In this document: piece after piece, positions 8,501 to 17,100 of the stretch | How positions within the stretch are numbered: the stretch's first letter is position 1 | Layout of the letters: the number at the start of each line of letters is the position of its first letter | DNA from: an uncultured Flavobacteriales bacterium | GTDB lineage: Bacteria; Bacteroidota; Bacteroidia; Flavobacteriales_D; Parvicellaceae | Assembly: GCA_947311095.1 (NCBI GenBank) | Contig: CAMZKF010000178.1 | Location: 1 to 36,028 of the forward strand | Direction: 5' to 3' | Length of the DNA stretch: 36,028 bases | Program-made: the position numbers and the translations under genes | The notes under the pieces: model-generated | Told to the model about the DNA's origin: nothing | The model's database searches: none | What the model saw: the letters and a program-made list of their open reading frames with translations, nothing else

Positions 8501-10291
8501 ATCGTTATCTGAATCTAAATCTGTATAATCTGGATTATCTGTTCCGTCGTTATTATAAGGATTTGTTCCTGCTCCTCCAAAACCATTTATATTATCGTAG
8601 TTGTTGTCTATCCCATCATTATCGGTGTCTTGTCCTGATGGAGCAAGATAACCTGTGGTAGATTGAGACTCCATATTATCTACTATTCCGTCATTGTCGG
8701 CATCAATATCTAAATAATTAGGATAAATATCATTATCAGAATTTGGTGGATTTAGTGGCGTTCCGTTATTATTTAAATCAACTAGATTAGAAAGTCCGTC
8801 ATTGTCGGAATCTGGAATTGAAGTTCCTGTCCCTGTTCCAATTTGACCATTGTTATCAGGGTCGGTTCCTCCTGCTTCTATAACGTCTGTAATTCCATCA
8901 TTGTCTGAATCTAAATCTAATACGTTAGGTAATCCATCGTGATCGGTATCTAGATTCGGTAAGTTTACACCTCCGTTGTCGGTATCTACTACATTTGCAA
9001 ATCCATCGTTGTCTCCATCCGACATCGTTAATGGATTTCCAGGTGTATTATAATCGACCTGCCCATCGTTGTTTAAATCGACTCCTCCTGCTTCTTCTAT
9101 ATCTGTAATCCCATCATTATCAGAATCTAAATCATATAAATCTTCTATTCCATCGTGATCGGTATCGGGAGTTGGTAATAATTGCCCTCCTTCCGATGCA
9201 TCGACTACATCTGCAAGACCATCTTCGTCTGCATCGGTGATTGTTCCTGCACCTATTATCCCATCTCCATCTGGGTCTGTACCTCCTGCTTCTATTACAT
9301 CGGCTATTCCATCGTTGTCTGAATCTAAATCTAAATAATCAGGTACTCCATCGTGGTCGGTATCGGTTGCATTAGTTGAAGGGTCGTTGTCATTATCGAG
9401 ATTCATATCTTCAAAAGAATCTAAAATCCCATCGTTATCATCGTCTGGGTCTAAATTATCTACAACACCGTCTAAATCGGAATCTAAAATACAATATGGT
9501 ACGGTCGCAAAATCTGAAACAACATAACTACCAAATGAATTACCAATAAAACTAGGATAAAAAGTTCCATTAACTAATGTTGGATTAAAAGAATAGAAAC
9601 CTGAGCCACTATTCATAAGTAAATTACCTGAACCGTTAGGATCAAAACATAAACTAGAACACGACCCTGCTATATTTGTTGTTCCTATTTCTGTAAATGT
9701 TAATGTATTTCCAGAAACTGTAAAACGATAAAAATGTTTTACTCCTGTAGCAAAACCAGAAGTCATTAAGTAACCAAAAGAAGCATTTACCATTACCAAA
9801 TCTCCTCCAATATAATCGTTAGGTGAAATTGGCGGAGGCGTAACAGCAGTAAGTGTTGCAACTGTAGCTGAAGAACCTGTAAAATCTAATCTTGCAAAAA
9901 AATTGTTTTTCAAATTAAATACATAAGAAACTTCACTATTAGGAACAAACGCCATTCTATTGTAGGCATCGTTTCCTGGATCGGGCATTCCTGTGTAATT
10001 AGTTTGAGCTCCATTTCCTGGATTATAAACATGCATGTTTGGCGATGCATTAGTCGTAATATCAATGGTTACTATTTCTCCTGTAACTCCATTTACTCCA
10101 ATGCTAGATGAAGAAAACGGCAAGGTATAGACAGTACTGGTTGTTGCTCCTGTTGTAGGATTAATTGTTACAACTTGATTGGTATTGTTATTAATGGCAT
10201 ATATTTCGCCACAGGAATATTGAGCATGAGAATAATTAATTGCTAAAAAACTAATCCCTAGTATTAAAACTCTGTTCCATTTTTTTGTCAT
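5531..10291 (-). CDS. Large secreted thrombospondin type 3 repeat protein with C-terminal T9SS type B sorting (gliding motility-associated/CHU_C) domain
   Basis: Many DxDxDG Ca-binding repeats (DSDNDGI.D, DPDDDNDGILD); C-terminus LTIPQAFSPNEDGRNDKFEI...NRWGNKVYE...WDGK...LPTGTYFYILE...KGYIYL. ORF track starts at GTG 10336; I prefer ATG at 10291 (MTKKWNRVLILGISFLAINYSHAQ signal peptide) because of the promoter at 10315..10344. Confidence 0.9.
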   Translation of the reverse strand: MTKKWNRVLILGISFLAINYSHAQYSCGEIYAINNNTNQVVTINPTTGATTSTVYTLPFSSSSIGVNGVTGEIVTIDITTNASPNMHVYNPGNGAQTNYTGMPDPGNDAYNRMAFVPNSEVSYVFNLKNNFFARLDFTGSSATVATLTAVTPPPISPNDYIGGDLVMVNASFGYLMTSGFATGVKHFYRFTVSGNTLTFTEIGTTNIAGSCSSLCFDPNGSGNLLMNSGSGFYSFNPTLVNGTFYPSFIGNSFGSYVVSDFATVPYCILDSDLDGVVDNLDPDDDNDGILDSFEDMNLDNDNDPSTNATDTDHDGVPDYLDLDSDNDGIADVIEAGGTDPDGDGIIGAGTITDADEDGLADVVDASEGGQLLPTPDTDHDGIEDLYDLDSDNDGITDIEEAGGVDLNNDGQVDYNTPGNPLTMSDGDNDGFANVVDTDNGGVNLPNLDTDHDGLPNVLDLDSDNDGITDVIEAGGTDPDNNGQIGTGTGTSIPDSDNDGLSNLVDLNNNGTPLNPPNSDNDIYPNYLDIDADNDGIVDNMESQSTTGYLAPSGQDTDNDGIDNNYDNINGFGGAGTNPYNNDGTDNPDYTDLDSDNDGDSDLLEGWDTNNNGTANTTPSGQDTDNDGIDNNFDNTFLNNSNGNSGVNASNGGSTPNIFPNLDNNGTSELDWREPLVIPNLPDNDPDGIADVNDPDDDNDGILDVDEDLNADGDFDPNTNPTDSDLDGIPNIFDLDSDNDGIADVVEASNPGTNPDPDGNGIIGVGATPTDTDNDGVPDLVDPNNGGTPLPNPNSDGDSFDNFLDIDADNDGIVDIIEAQTTTGYRAPTGVDNNQNGWDDSFEGNNVITPVNTDNTDSPDYIDFDSDNDGILDLLEGWDTNNNGTANVSPTGLDNDNDGLDNAYDNTPLTVGSSASGANETNNHSTPNTFPDWANNTTPERDWRESGLPIDNDNDDDGITNDLDPDDDNDGILDVDEDLNLDGDNDPNTNPTDSDLDGIPNIFDLDSDNDGISDVVEGSAPGSNPDPDGDGIIGTGIPADSDHDGLADLVDTDSNGFPLPLPNTDGLGGYNFLDIDSDNDGIVDVIEAQTTAGYHAPTGVDNNNNGWDDSYEGVNAITPTNTDNSDNPDYMDLDSDNDGDSDRLEGWDTNNNGTPNINFSGFDSDNDGLDNAYDNTNLTGATTTGANATNGYSTPNNFPDLDDATTPERDWREPNALPDNDHDGIDNVNDPDDDNDGILDVDEDDNLDNDNDPTTNPTDSDHDGIPNIFDLDSDNDGLADVIEAGGVDPDGDGVIGTGIPVDTDHDGVPDITDTYNSGQPVGEITNGTPLENPDTDHDGINNVNDIDADNDGIVDNIEAQPSDNYIAPSGNDVNQNGWDDIYEGTNTIDPVNTDGEDNPDYTDLDSDNDGDLDALEGWDTDNDGVADTTPIGIDSDNDGLDDAYDRIGLNGLTGTSGVNATNGGTTPSSFPNLDVDTTDELDWREIGGGAIDLTIPQAFSPNEDGRNDKFEILELPNYPKNTMVIMNRWGNKVYETEKYHENPWDGKNSFGITTGSEDLPTGTYFYILEVEMNEKTEIFKGYIYLSE
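6581..9451 (-). repeat. Intragenic tandem super-repeats of the TSP3 region (4 copies anchored on DPDDDNDGILD)
   Basis: Codons for DPDDDNDGILD anchor near 6585, 7383, 8193 and 9429 (+ strand), spaced 798, 810 and 1236 bp, all multiples of 3. Units share order: DPDDDNDGILD / TNPTDSD.DGIPNIFDLDSDNDG / IEAQ...GY.AP.G / EGWDTNNNGT / FPD..TTPERDWRE. Confidence 0.85.
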
Positions 10292-10314
10292 ACTTAAATT
10301 ATTTAATAAGACGA

Positions 10315-10344
10315 CAAAAGTGCTCTTTTTTTTCACATCAACAA
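10315..10344 (-). promoter_or_regulatory. Candidate Bacteroidota-type promoter for the T9SS substrate operon
   Basis: Minus strand TTG-N19-CACTTTTG (TTG = CAA at 10342-10344; -7 box = CAAAAGTG at 10315-10322); one mismatch to TAnnTTTG; lies inside the annotated 5' end of the ORF. Confidence 0.45.
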
Positions 10345-10471
10345 ATGATTTTCATCTGATTTCTATTTATTTTAACAAAAAAATAAGAAAAAAAACTAAA
10401 CTTAACTACCTCGACAACAGTAGTAAACCCTACTTCCAACAAACAAAATAAAGTTTTAAATAGATAAACAA

Positions 10472-10491
10472 AATAAAGACTAAGCTTTATT
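10472..10491 (-). terminator. Weak A/U-rich hairpin after the histidine kinase stop codon
   Basis: AATAAAG-CTTAGT-CTTTATT then TTGTTT on the minus strand, 4 nt after the stop of 10495..11940. Confidence 0.4.
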
Positions 10492-10494
10492 AAA

Positions 10495-11940
10495 CTATTT
10501 GTTAAATATAACAAAAAACGATGTCCCTAAACCTGTTTTTGTCTCAAAATACACTTCTCCGTGATGTATTTCTATAATTTGCTTGACCATTGCCAACCCT
10601 AATCCTGTGCCTGTCGATTTTGTGGTGAAATTTGGTACAAATATTTTTTGAGATAACTTGTCTGGTATTCCTATTCCGTTATCTTTTATTTCTATTTTGA
10701 ATTGATGCATTGTTTGTCTTACAATCACTTCTATTCTTCCTGCTACATCATCAGGTATTGCTTGTATCGCATTTTTGATTAAATTATTAAACACACGTGT
10801 CAACTGCTCTGCATCTCCATGAATAAAAGCTTCTCTTATATTTTTATGGAAGAAAAAAATTGAAACATTTTGAGTTTCTTTGAATAGTTCTATTGTACTC
10901 GAAATAATTTTAATCAATTCTATTTCCTGCATTTTGGCTTTAGGCATTTTTGCGAAATTAGAAAACTCATTGGCGATGGAAGTTAAAGTATCGATTTGCT
11001 GTACCATTTTTTCTGAAAACCGAGATAATTTTTCTTTATAATTTGGGTCGTCGGGCAATAAAGCTCTTTCTAAATGTTGTACACTTAACTTCATTGGAGT
11101 TAGTGGATTTTTTATTTCATGAGCCACTTGCTTTGCCATTTCACGCCAAGCTAATTCTCTCTCGTTTTTCGCTAATTTTTTTGCACTTTCTTCCAATTGA
11201 GAAATCATGTTATTGTATTCATTTACAAGCATTCCTATTTCATCGTTGGCTTTCCATTCTAAAGGTGTGTTTTTTTTGTCAATGCTTACTGCTCGCATTT
11301 TATCGGCTATTATATGCATGGATTTGGTAATATAATTGGATAAGAAAAAAGCAATAAGACTTGCTCCTATCAATAAGAATATAAAAACTTTTATAAGTGT
11401 TTTCATAAATAGTGCAAAATCATCTTTTACAGGCATTTCTTTTGTGTTGTAAGGGATATTTACAATTGCAATTTTATTACCTTTATCATCGTATATATAA
11501 GAATAAGATGAAATTTTATTTTTACCTTCTTCAAATACTTTAGGTTCTTTAGCGTTTTGTATTTTCTTTAGAATTGGTGCAGGTATTTTCTTTTCGAAAT
11601 AATTAGGGTCATCGTAATCGAAATTACTTGCCATAAGTATTTCTCCTTTGGTATTAAATACATTTAAAATAACATGATTGACATCTGCCAATTCTTTTAT
11701 TTTTTTTTCAAATTCTCGACTCACTACGTCTGTGTTTTCGGCAACAGAAAAATCTTGTAAGAAATATTTTAACGATACTATAATTGTATTTTCTTTTCTT
11801 TCTAACCTTCCTAAATGGTATGCTTCGTTTTGTATTTTGAAAAAATAGGCAGTTGTTGTACCTATAATAATTAAAGATATAACTATTAAAGCCAACATGG
11901 AGATATAGATTCTAAATCTTAAATTTGGTTTTATATTCAT
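10495..11940 (-). CDS. Membrane sensor histidine kinase (HAMP, HisKA, HATPase_c; NtrY-like)
   Basis: Two TM segments; H-box AKQVAHEIKNPLTPMKLSVQHL; N-box NLIKNAIQAI; G-boxes DNGIGIPD and STGTGLGLAMVKQIIEIHHG. No response regulator gene adjacent. Confidence 0.92.
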   Translation of the reverse strand: MNIKPNLRFRIYISMLALIVISLIIIGTTTAYFFKIQNEAYHLGRLERKENTIIVSLKYFLQDFSVAENTDVVSREFEKKIKELADVNHVILNVFNTKGEILMASNFDYDDPNYFEKKIPAPILKKIQNAKEPKVFEEGKNKISSYSYIYDDKGNKIAIVNIPYNTKEMPVKDDFALFMKTLIKVFIFLLIGASLIAFFLSNYITKSMHIIADKMRAVSIDKKNTPLEWKANDEIGMLVNEYNNMISQLEESAKKLAKNERELAWREMAKQVAHEIKNPLTPMKLSVQHLERALLPDDPNYKEKLSRFSEKMVQQIDTLTSIANEFSNFAKMPKAKMQEIELIKIISSTIELFKETQNVSIFFFHKNIREAFIHGDAEQLTRVFNNLIKNAIQAIPDDVAGRIEVIVRQTMHQFKIEIKDNGIGIPDKLSQKIFVPNFTTKSTGTGLGLAMVKQIIEIHHGEVYFETKTGLGTSFFVIFNK

Positions 11941-11962
11941 TTTATTTTCTTTAATTGTTTTT

Positions 11963-12114
11963 CTTGCGTTAGAGATAGAAACGTTAGCTTTTTGTGTTTT
12001 TTATTAGTTATACTTTGCTAAAAAGAGCGATTTTATGAGCTCCTTTTTGGCTTAGTATAACTTATGAAAAAAACAAAAACTACAAGTGGATAGCTCGTCC
12101 GATTCGGAACGCCC
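11963..12114 (+). repeat. Intergenic partly palindromic element, copy B
   Basis: TGCGTTAGAGAT...TTAGCTTTTTGTGTTTTT...AAAAAGAGCGATTTTATGAGCTCCTTTTTGGCTTAG...AAAAACTACAAGTGGATAGCTCG...GGAACGCCC; about 4 bp after the stop of 12118..17007. Confidence 0.85.
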
Positions 12115-12117
12115 TTC

Positions 12118-15100
12118 TTATGTTTCTGGATTATCTAAGTTACTAATTACTCCTGCTATCCCTTTCAGCCCTTGGGTTATTTCTTCCATTTGCAACAAAA
12201 CCTGTGCCGTTTGATTGTTTTCTCCTAACCCTTTCATTTTTTGGGCTTTTTGGTATTTTTCTTTTATTTCTTGCCAACGTTTGGCTTCTTGTTCGGACAA
12301 AATTCCTTGCAATTCTTTAAATTTTAGCATGTTTGCTTCTGCTCCTGTGGTAAGGGTTTGAGATTCGTTTTCGTAATGCGATAGAATGATTGTTTGCAGT
12401 TCTTTTTTGTTCATAATGGGAACGAGTTTTTCTACAATTTTATTCATATCTCTATACGAACCTTGCAATTTGAATTGAGGTTCGGTTCGGTATTTTTCGT
12501 CCTGCCCTGCTGAATGAATGTATTGAGCATTTACCTTTGTTAGGGTGTTTCGAACAACTAATACTTTCTCAAGAAGTGCGACGTATTCGTTTATTTCTTG
12601 TCCCGAATGATTGGCTTCAAATTCAACTCCTTCTTGACTTCCTGTTTCGGCAATTTTTATCATGCTGTAAACGTCTTTAAAACTTTTTCCTACCAAGCGT
12701 TGAAGTACTGAATTAGAGGTTAAACTATTTTCGATATAGCTCAATTCAAAAACGTCTTCTTTACCCCCTGTAATGTCTCCAAGGTTGTAAATATCGGCTC
12801 GATTGGAAAGCATATCGGGAATTTGAAATTTATCGCCACTTTCGGTATAGGGGTTTCCCGCCATTACAATTGCTACTTTTCTACCTCTCAAATCGTAGGT
12901 TTTACTTTTCCCTTTGTAAACGCCTTCTATTTTTCGTTGTGCATCGCAAAGTGAAATGAATTTTTGTAACAATTCTGGATTGCAATGTTGAATATCGTCT
13001 AAGTAAATCATTACATTGTCGCCCATTTCGAAAGCGAGATTCAATTTTTCTATTTCTTCTCTAGCACTGGCATTTGGAGCTTCGGAAGGATCTAACGAAG
13101 TAACGTGATGTCCGATTGTAGGTCCGTTTATTTTCATAAAAACCAACCCCAAACGATTGGCAATGTATTCCATGAGGGTTGTTTTTCCATAACCTGGAGG
13201 AGAAATAAGCAACAAAAGCCCCATTAAATCAGTTCGTTTATTTTCACCTGCTGTCCCCATTTGCTTGGCTAAATTGTTTCCGATTAATGGAAAATAAACC
13301 TCATCGATTAGCTTATTACGAACAAACGAAGTCATTACTTTTGCTTGAAACTCGTTTAACCTCAATTCTTCTTTAAAGGAATGAATAATTTGTTTTTTTA
13401 GCTTTTGGTAAGCTGTAAATTCGGGTACGTTTATGTCTGAAAATGCTTTTAATTCCTTAATGAATTTATTGTAATCAAAGGTATATTTACCTTCTATTTT
13501 TGGGTGGTTTCCTGCAAACTTTTCGATTAACTGACTAGTTTTTACTTTTATAACCTTAGGTTTTTCTTTTGTTGAGCTAATGATTGAAACTGCAAGTTCT
13601 GCTACAAATGGTTTTAAGTGTCTATTTTGATTGTTTGATTCTAAAAATGAATTGAGCCAATTCTGCATTAATAAGACTTGTGAAACAGCATTATCTTCTA
13701 ATGAAATAAGTGAATCTTTAAATATTTTTTGTCCTTTTACTTTTACTAAATAATTATTGAAACTATCATAAAGTTCAATAGCTTCTTGACTTAATATAAA
13801 TTGATTGTCTCGACTTACTTCTTTAAACAAATAGCTTGCAACTTGCGTTATGCTAGCGTTTGAATACAATTTTGTAGTTGTAATAAAGTTTTTTACCTCT
13901 AGTTCTAAATTACTTTTAATTTGGTTGAACTCGCTTGTTTCTGGAAACAGTTTTAATATAATTCCCGATGCTTTTAGTTGTGCATTTAATTCTTCTTTTC
14001 TTTCTAATGGAATGTATTTTTCCCAAAAGAATTTGGCACAAGCTCTATCTAAACTATTGTAAATTAGCAAATCGGCGTGTTTAGCGATTGTTAAAGCTGT
14101 TTTTAAAATCTTGTGCGCATCTACATCGTGTATTCCTTTTGCATAAGCTTCTTCGTATTTATTGGTCATAAATTGTTGAATAAACTTCAACTGCTCTTTG
14201 TCTGTTAGGTTTAAGAACTGACTATTAGACATTGGTTCTTTTTGAGCTAACTGTTGCATTATTTGATATGCCAAATACTCGGAACGGTAAATAAATTTGT
14301 TTTCGGAAACATAAGTTTGATTCCAGACACTTCTTGTTTTTAGAAAAGAGGGGTTGGTGATTGGTTCAAAATAGTTTGTCCCTGTGAGGTGAAAATACAT
14401 CTCTTCATTCTTTAGAACAATGGTTAAATCCAATGGTTGGGTATTGACCAAAAATTGATGTTTCCCCATTTTTATAATGTCTTTACCTCCAACAAACAAC
14501 TCTGTTTTGTCTTTTAGTTGACGAAGCGCATCTTCTTTTAAGGTTTTGAATTTACTTTGAATGTTATCTGCCTTTACTACATCTTTTAAATCGATTAATT
14601 GACTAACTAAATCACGGATTTTTTCGACCATAATATCCGAAGCCAAATACCCATTGATTTCTACGGGTGTTTCAAAACTAGAAACTCTATTTTTAATTCC
14701 TTTTAAGATTCGCTCTGCCGATTGATAAAGAGTATTTGCTCGTTTGTTTCTTTTTTCAATCAAGGCTATTTTCTTCGATTCAAAGGCATTGTATATTTCT
14801 TCTCTTTTTTCGATTATTAAAGCAATGTACTCATCAAATTCGGCAAATTTACCTTCCAACTCCTCTAACTGAACCATTAGTTTAGTTAAGTACTCATCAC
14901 ATTTTTCTGGAGATTCTGAAACGTCTAAATAGTTGACTATACTTTGGCTAATTAGTTTGATTTGACTATTAAACTCCGCTTGACCTTCTTTACTTAATAA
15001 TGCTTTTCTTTTCTTTTTTAATGCCGAGTTAATTTGGTTAAACTGAGCGTAAATATCAGAAATAGCATCTATAATTTTGGTGGTTTGTGTTGCGTCTTCT

Positions 15101-17007
15101 ATTTTTAAATTACTTACTATTTCGATTAGTAATTCTAACTCAGAAGAAACCGTCTTTACTTTTTCTTCCAATTCATTTGCCTCTACAACTTTCGTTAAAT
15201 CGTCAATCGAAGTATTTAAATCTTTTACTTTTTGAATGTAAGGAGATAATGCTTTATCGTCCAATAAAAACTGAACGCATCGTTGAGAAATAGACTCTTG
15301 ATTGTCGGCTATTTTTTGATCTAATTCTTTTACCAATTCTAAATCGATGTAACGCAACTCCTTGAGTTGAATTATACGCCCTCTCACCCCTCTAATTTCG
15401 CCAAGTACTTCAACAAAGTGATCGATTAAATCAAAATTCTTAATCTTTATTGAGCGTAACAATAGTGTTACTATTTCTTGTGTCTTTTCGGTTTCTTCTC
15501 GGGTGTGTTGCTTTATTTTTACAACCTTATCGAACTCATCAATTGCCGATATTGCCGATTCTTTTATTGCAATTAAAGGTTTGTGCAAACTGGTTACGTC
15601 TAATTTATTAACCCAATGATAAGTATCTAAAACATCGTTAGTTTCTCTAACAATATCGTGGTAAAGGTTTGCGTAAGAATCTTCCTTATTGATTAATCGA
15701 ATGACCTCGTTACATTCTGACATTGCTTTTACAATATCTTTGTTTCCGATTTTTTGTAATTCGGAATCGTTTTTTTGTTCTGGTTGAAAACTATGATCTA
15801 AAAAAGGAGTTTGCCAAATTTGAATGGCGTGGTGTTTCTTTTGTTCTTCTTCACTTTTGAAAAAACACATTTCTCCATTCTCAAAAATAGAATATCCGTT
15901 ACAAATGATTGGAATATCGACTTGTTGTTCTATAATATTGTAACTCAATAAAATGTAAGTCCCTGAAATTTCGTTGTAAAAAACATAGAGATAGTCTTCT
16001 CCATTTGGTGACGAAATACGTCTTTCAAACACCATGTTTTCTAACTGATTATCAAACAATTTATACTCGCCAGATTGCAAATAATAACCTTTTGAAAAAA
16101 TAAGACCATGATTTTCCGGTAAAAGTACTCCTGATTTTTCTAAAGCATCTATACGGGTAGCTGTTTTTATTTTGTTATTGTAAACAATGTATCGATAATC
16201 ATTTTCTTGGTAAGGTAATATTTTTAATACAACTAAATTTCCTATAACGGCATAATATATAGTGGCATCATCTAGGGTTTGATCTTTATTTTCTACGGAT
16301 TCAGCATAAATCCCTTTACCCGTCTTAGTATTGTCTTCTATTTTTATTGTTAAATCTCCTCCTACTGTTTCTACAGAAACAATATCTTCGATAGAGATAT
16401 GAGGATGTTCACCACTTACATGTTGGTCTCTTGTTGTTTTTATCCAAGTAAATTCGTGTTGAGCAGGCGATTTTATTTCGTGTTCGGAACGGTTATCTAC
16501 ATAGGTTAGCTTATTATCTTTTAACCCCCATTTAAATGCTTTGGTATCGGAAATGGATTTTCCTATTTGAAAAACAAAAAACAAAAAAGGACCTTGCTTT
16601 ACAAACTTTATAAATTTAGCGTCTTTGTAATATTTATATAAATCACTAAAATCTTTATTAAAGTTTTCGCTGTGAATTAAGTCGTAATTGACGGGTTTAA
16701 AATTGTGGTTTTCGTATTTGTAAACACTAAAGACATCGCTTATATTCACTTCAGTACGAAGACCAATATGAACGTTGTAACCAAAAATAAACTGTTCTCC
16801 AACAGGAATAATATCTCGAGGAAGACAATTGTTTTCGGTTGTTATACGTTCGGTTGTAAGTAAAGTAGTTTCTATTGCTCCAAAAACATCTTTTCGTTCT
16901 TCATTTAAAACAGATAGTTTTTCTTGCAGTTCTTTACCATACTGAGATAATCGACTTTTTATAATTTCGTATGTTCCTCCTTCTAATTGTACCTCTTCGT
17001 CTGCCAT
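12118..17007 (-). CDS. DUF3686-type 'DNA repair ATPase' (coiled-coil plus C-terminal AAA ATPase)
   Basis: Walker A PPGYGKTTLMEYIANRLG; Walker B VMIYLDDIQH; VAIVMAGNPYTESGDKFQIPDMLSNRADIYNLGD; N-terminal half and long coiled-coil typical of this family. Confidence 0.85.
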   Translation of the reverse strand: MADEEVQLEGGTYEIIKSRLSQYGKELQEKLSVLNEERKDVFGAIETTLLTTERITTENNCLPRDIIPVGEQFIFGYNVHIGLRTEVNISDVFSVYKYENHNFKPVNYDLIHSENFNKDFSDLYKYYKDAKFIKFVKQGPFLFFVFQIGKSISDTKAFKWGLKDNKLTYVDNRSEHEIKSPAQHEFTWIKTTRDQHVSGEHPHISIEDIVSVETVGGDLTIKIEDNTKTGKGIYAESVENKDQTLDDATIYYAVIGNLVVLKILPYQENDYRYIVYNNKIKTATRIDALEKSGVLLPENHGLIFSKGYYLQSGEYKLFDNQLENMVFERRISSPNGEDYLYVFYNEISGTYILLSYNIIEQQVDIPIICNGYSIFENGEMCFFKSEEEQKKHHAIQIWQTPFLDHSFQPEQKNDSELQKIGNKDIVKAMSECNEVIRLINKEDSYANLYHDIVRETNDVLDTYHWVNKLDVTSLHKPLIAIKESAISAIDEFDKVVKIKQHTREETEKTQEIVTLLLRSIKIKNFDLIDHFVEVLGEIRGVRGRIIQLKELRYIDLELVKELDQKIADNQESISQRCVQFLLDDKALSPYIQKVKDLNTSIDDLTKVVEANELEEKVKTVSSELELLIEIVSNLKIEDATQTTKIIDAISDIYAQFNQINSALKKKRKALLSKEGQAEFNSQIKLISQSIVNYLDVSESPEKCDEYLTKLMVQLEELEGKFAEFDEYIALIIEKREEIYNAFESKKIALIEKRNKRANTLYQSAERILKGIKNRVSSFETPVEINGYLASDIMVEKIRDLVSQLIDLKDVVKADNIQSKFKTLKEDALRQLKDKTELFVGGKDIIKMGKHQFLVNTQPLDLTIVLKNEEMYFHLTGTNYFEPITNPSFLKTRSVWNQTYVSENKFIYRSEYLAYQIMQQLAQKEPMSNSQFLNLTDKEQLKFIQQFMTNKYEEAYAKGIHDVDAHKILKTALTIAKHADLLIYNSLDRACAKFFWEKYIPLERKEELNAQLKASGIILKLFPETSEFNQIKSNLELEVKNFITTTKLYSNASITQVASYLFKEVSRDNQFILSQEAIELYDSFNNYLVKVKGQKIFKDSLISLEDNAVSQVLLMQNWLNSFLESNNQNRHLKPFVAELAVSIISSTKEKPKVIKVKTSQLIEKFAGNHPKIEGKYTFDYNKFIKELKAFSDINVPEFTAYQKLKKQIIHSFKEELRLNEFQAKVMTSFVRNKLIDEVYFPLIGNNLAKQMGTAGENKRTDLMGLLLLISPPGYGKTTLMEYIANRLGLVFMKINGPTIGHHVTSLDPSEAPNASAREEIEKLNLAFEMGDNVMIYLDDIQHCNPELLQKFISLCDAQRKIEGVYKGKSKTYDLRGRKVAIVMAGNPYTESGDKFQIPDMLSNRADIYNLGDITGGKEDVFELSYIENSLTSNSVLQRLVGKSFKDVYSMIKIAETGSQEGVEFEANHSGQEINEYVALLEKVLVVRNTLTKVNAQYIHSAGQDEKYRTEPQFKLQGSYRDMNKIVEKLVPIMNKKELQTIILSHYENESQTLTTGAEANMLKFKELQGILSEQEAKRWQEIKEKYQKAQKMKGLGENNQTAQVLLQMEEITQGLKGIAGVISNLDNPET

Positions 17008-17026
17008 TTTAGTTGTTATTTGTAGT

Positions 17027-17034
17027 CAAATTTA
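17027..17034 (-). promoter_or_regulatory. Candidate -7 element upstream of the DUF3686 ATPase
   Basis: TAAATTTG on the minus strand, about 20 bp before the ATG; only a CTG at roughly the -33 spacing. Confidence 0.3.
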
Positions 17035-17100
17035 CTCTTTTTTTAGTTTTATCAGCTTGTGACACTATAAGATTCTTTATAAAATTATTAACTTTGCGAT

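Noticed and set aside
7269-8661. Several plus-strand ORFs (7269..7526, 7447..7752, 7845..8528, 8344..8661) opposite the TSP3 repeats
   Set aside because: Low-complexity Ser/Leu/Tyr-rich translations that mirror the Asp/Gly repeat codons on the real strand; antisense artefacts.
6581-9451. Regular repeats resembling a CRISPR-like array
   Set aside because: Repeats are in-frame, protein-coding TSP3 units with ~800-bp super-period and no spacers or cas genes.
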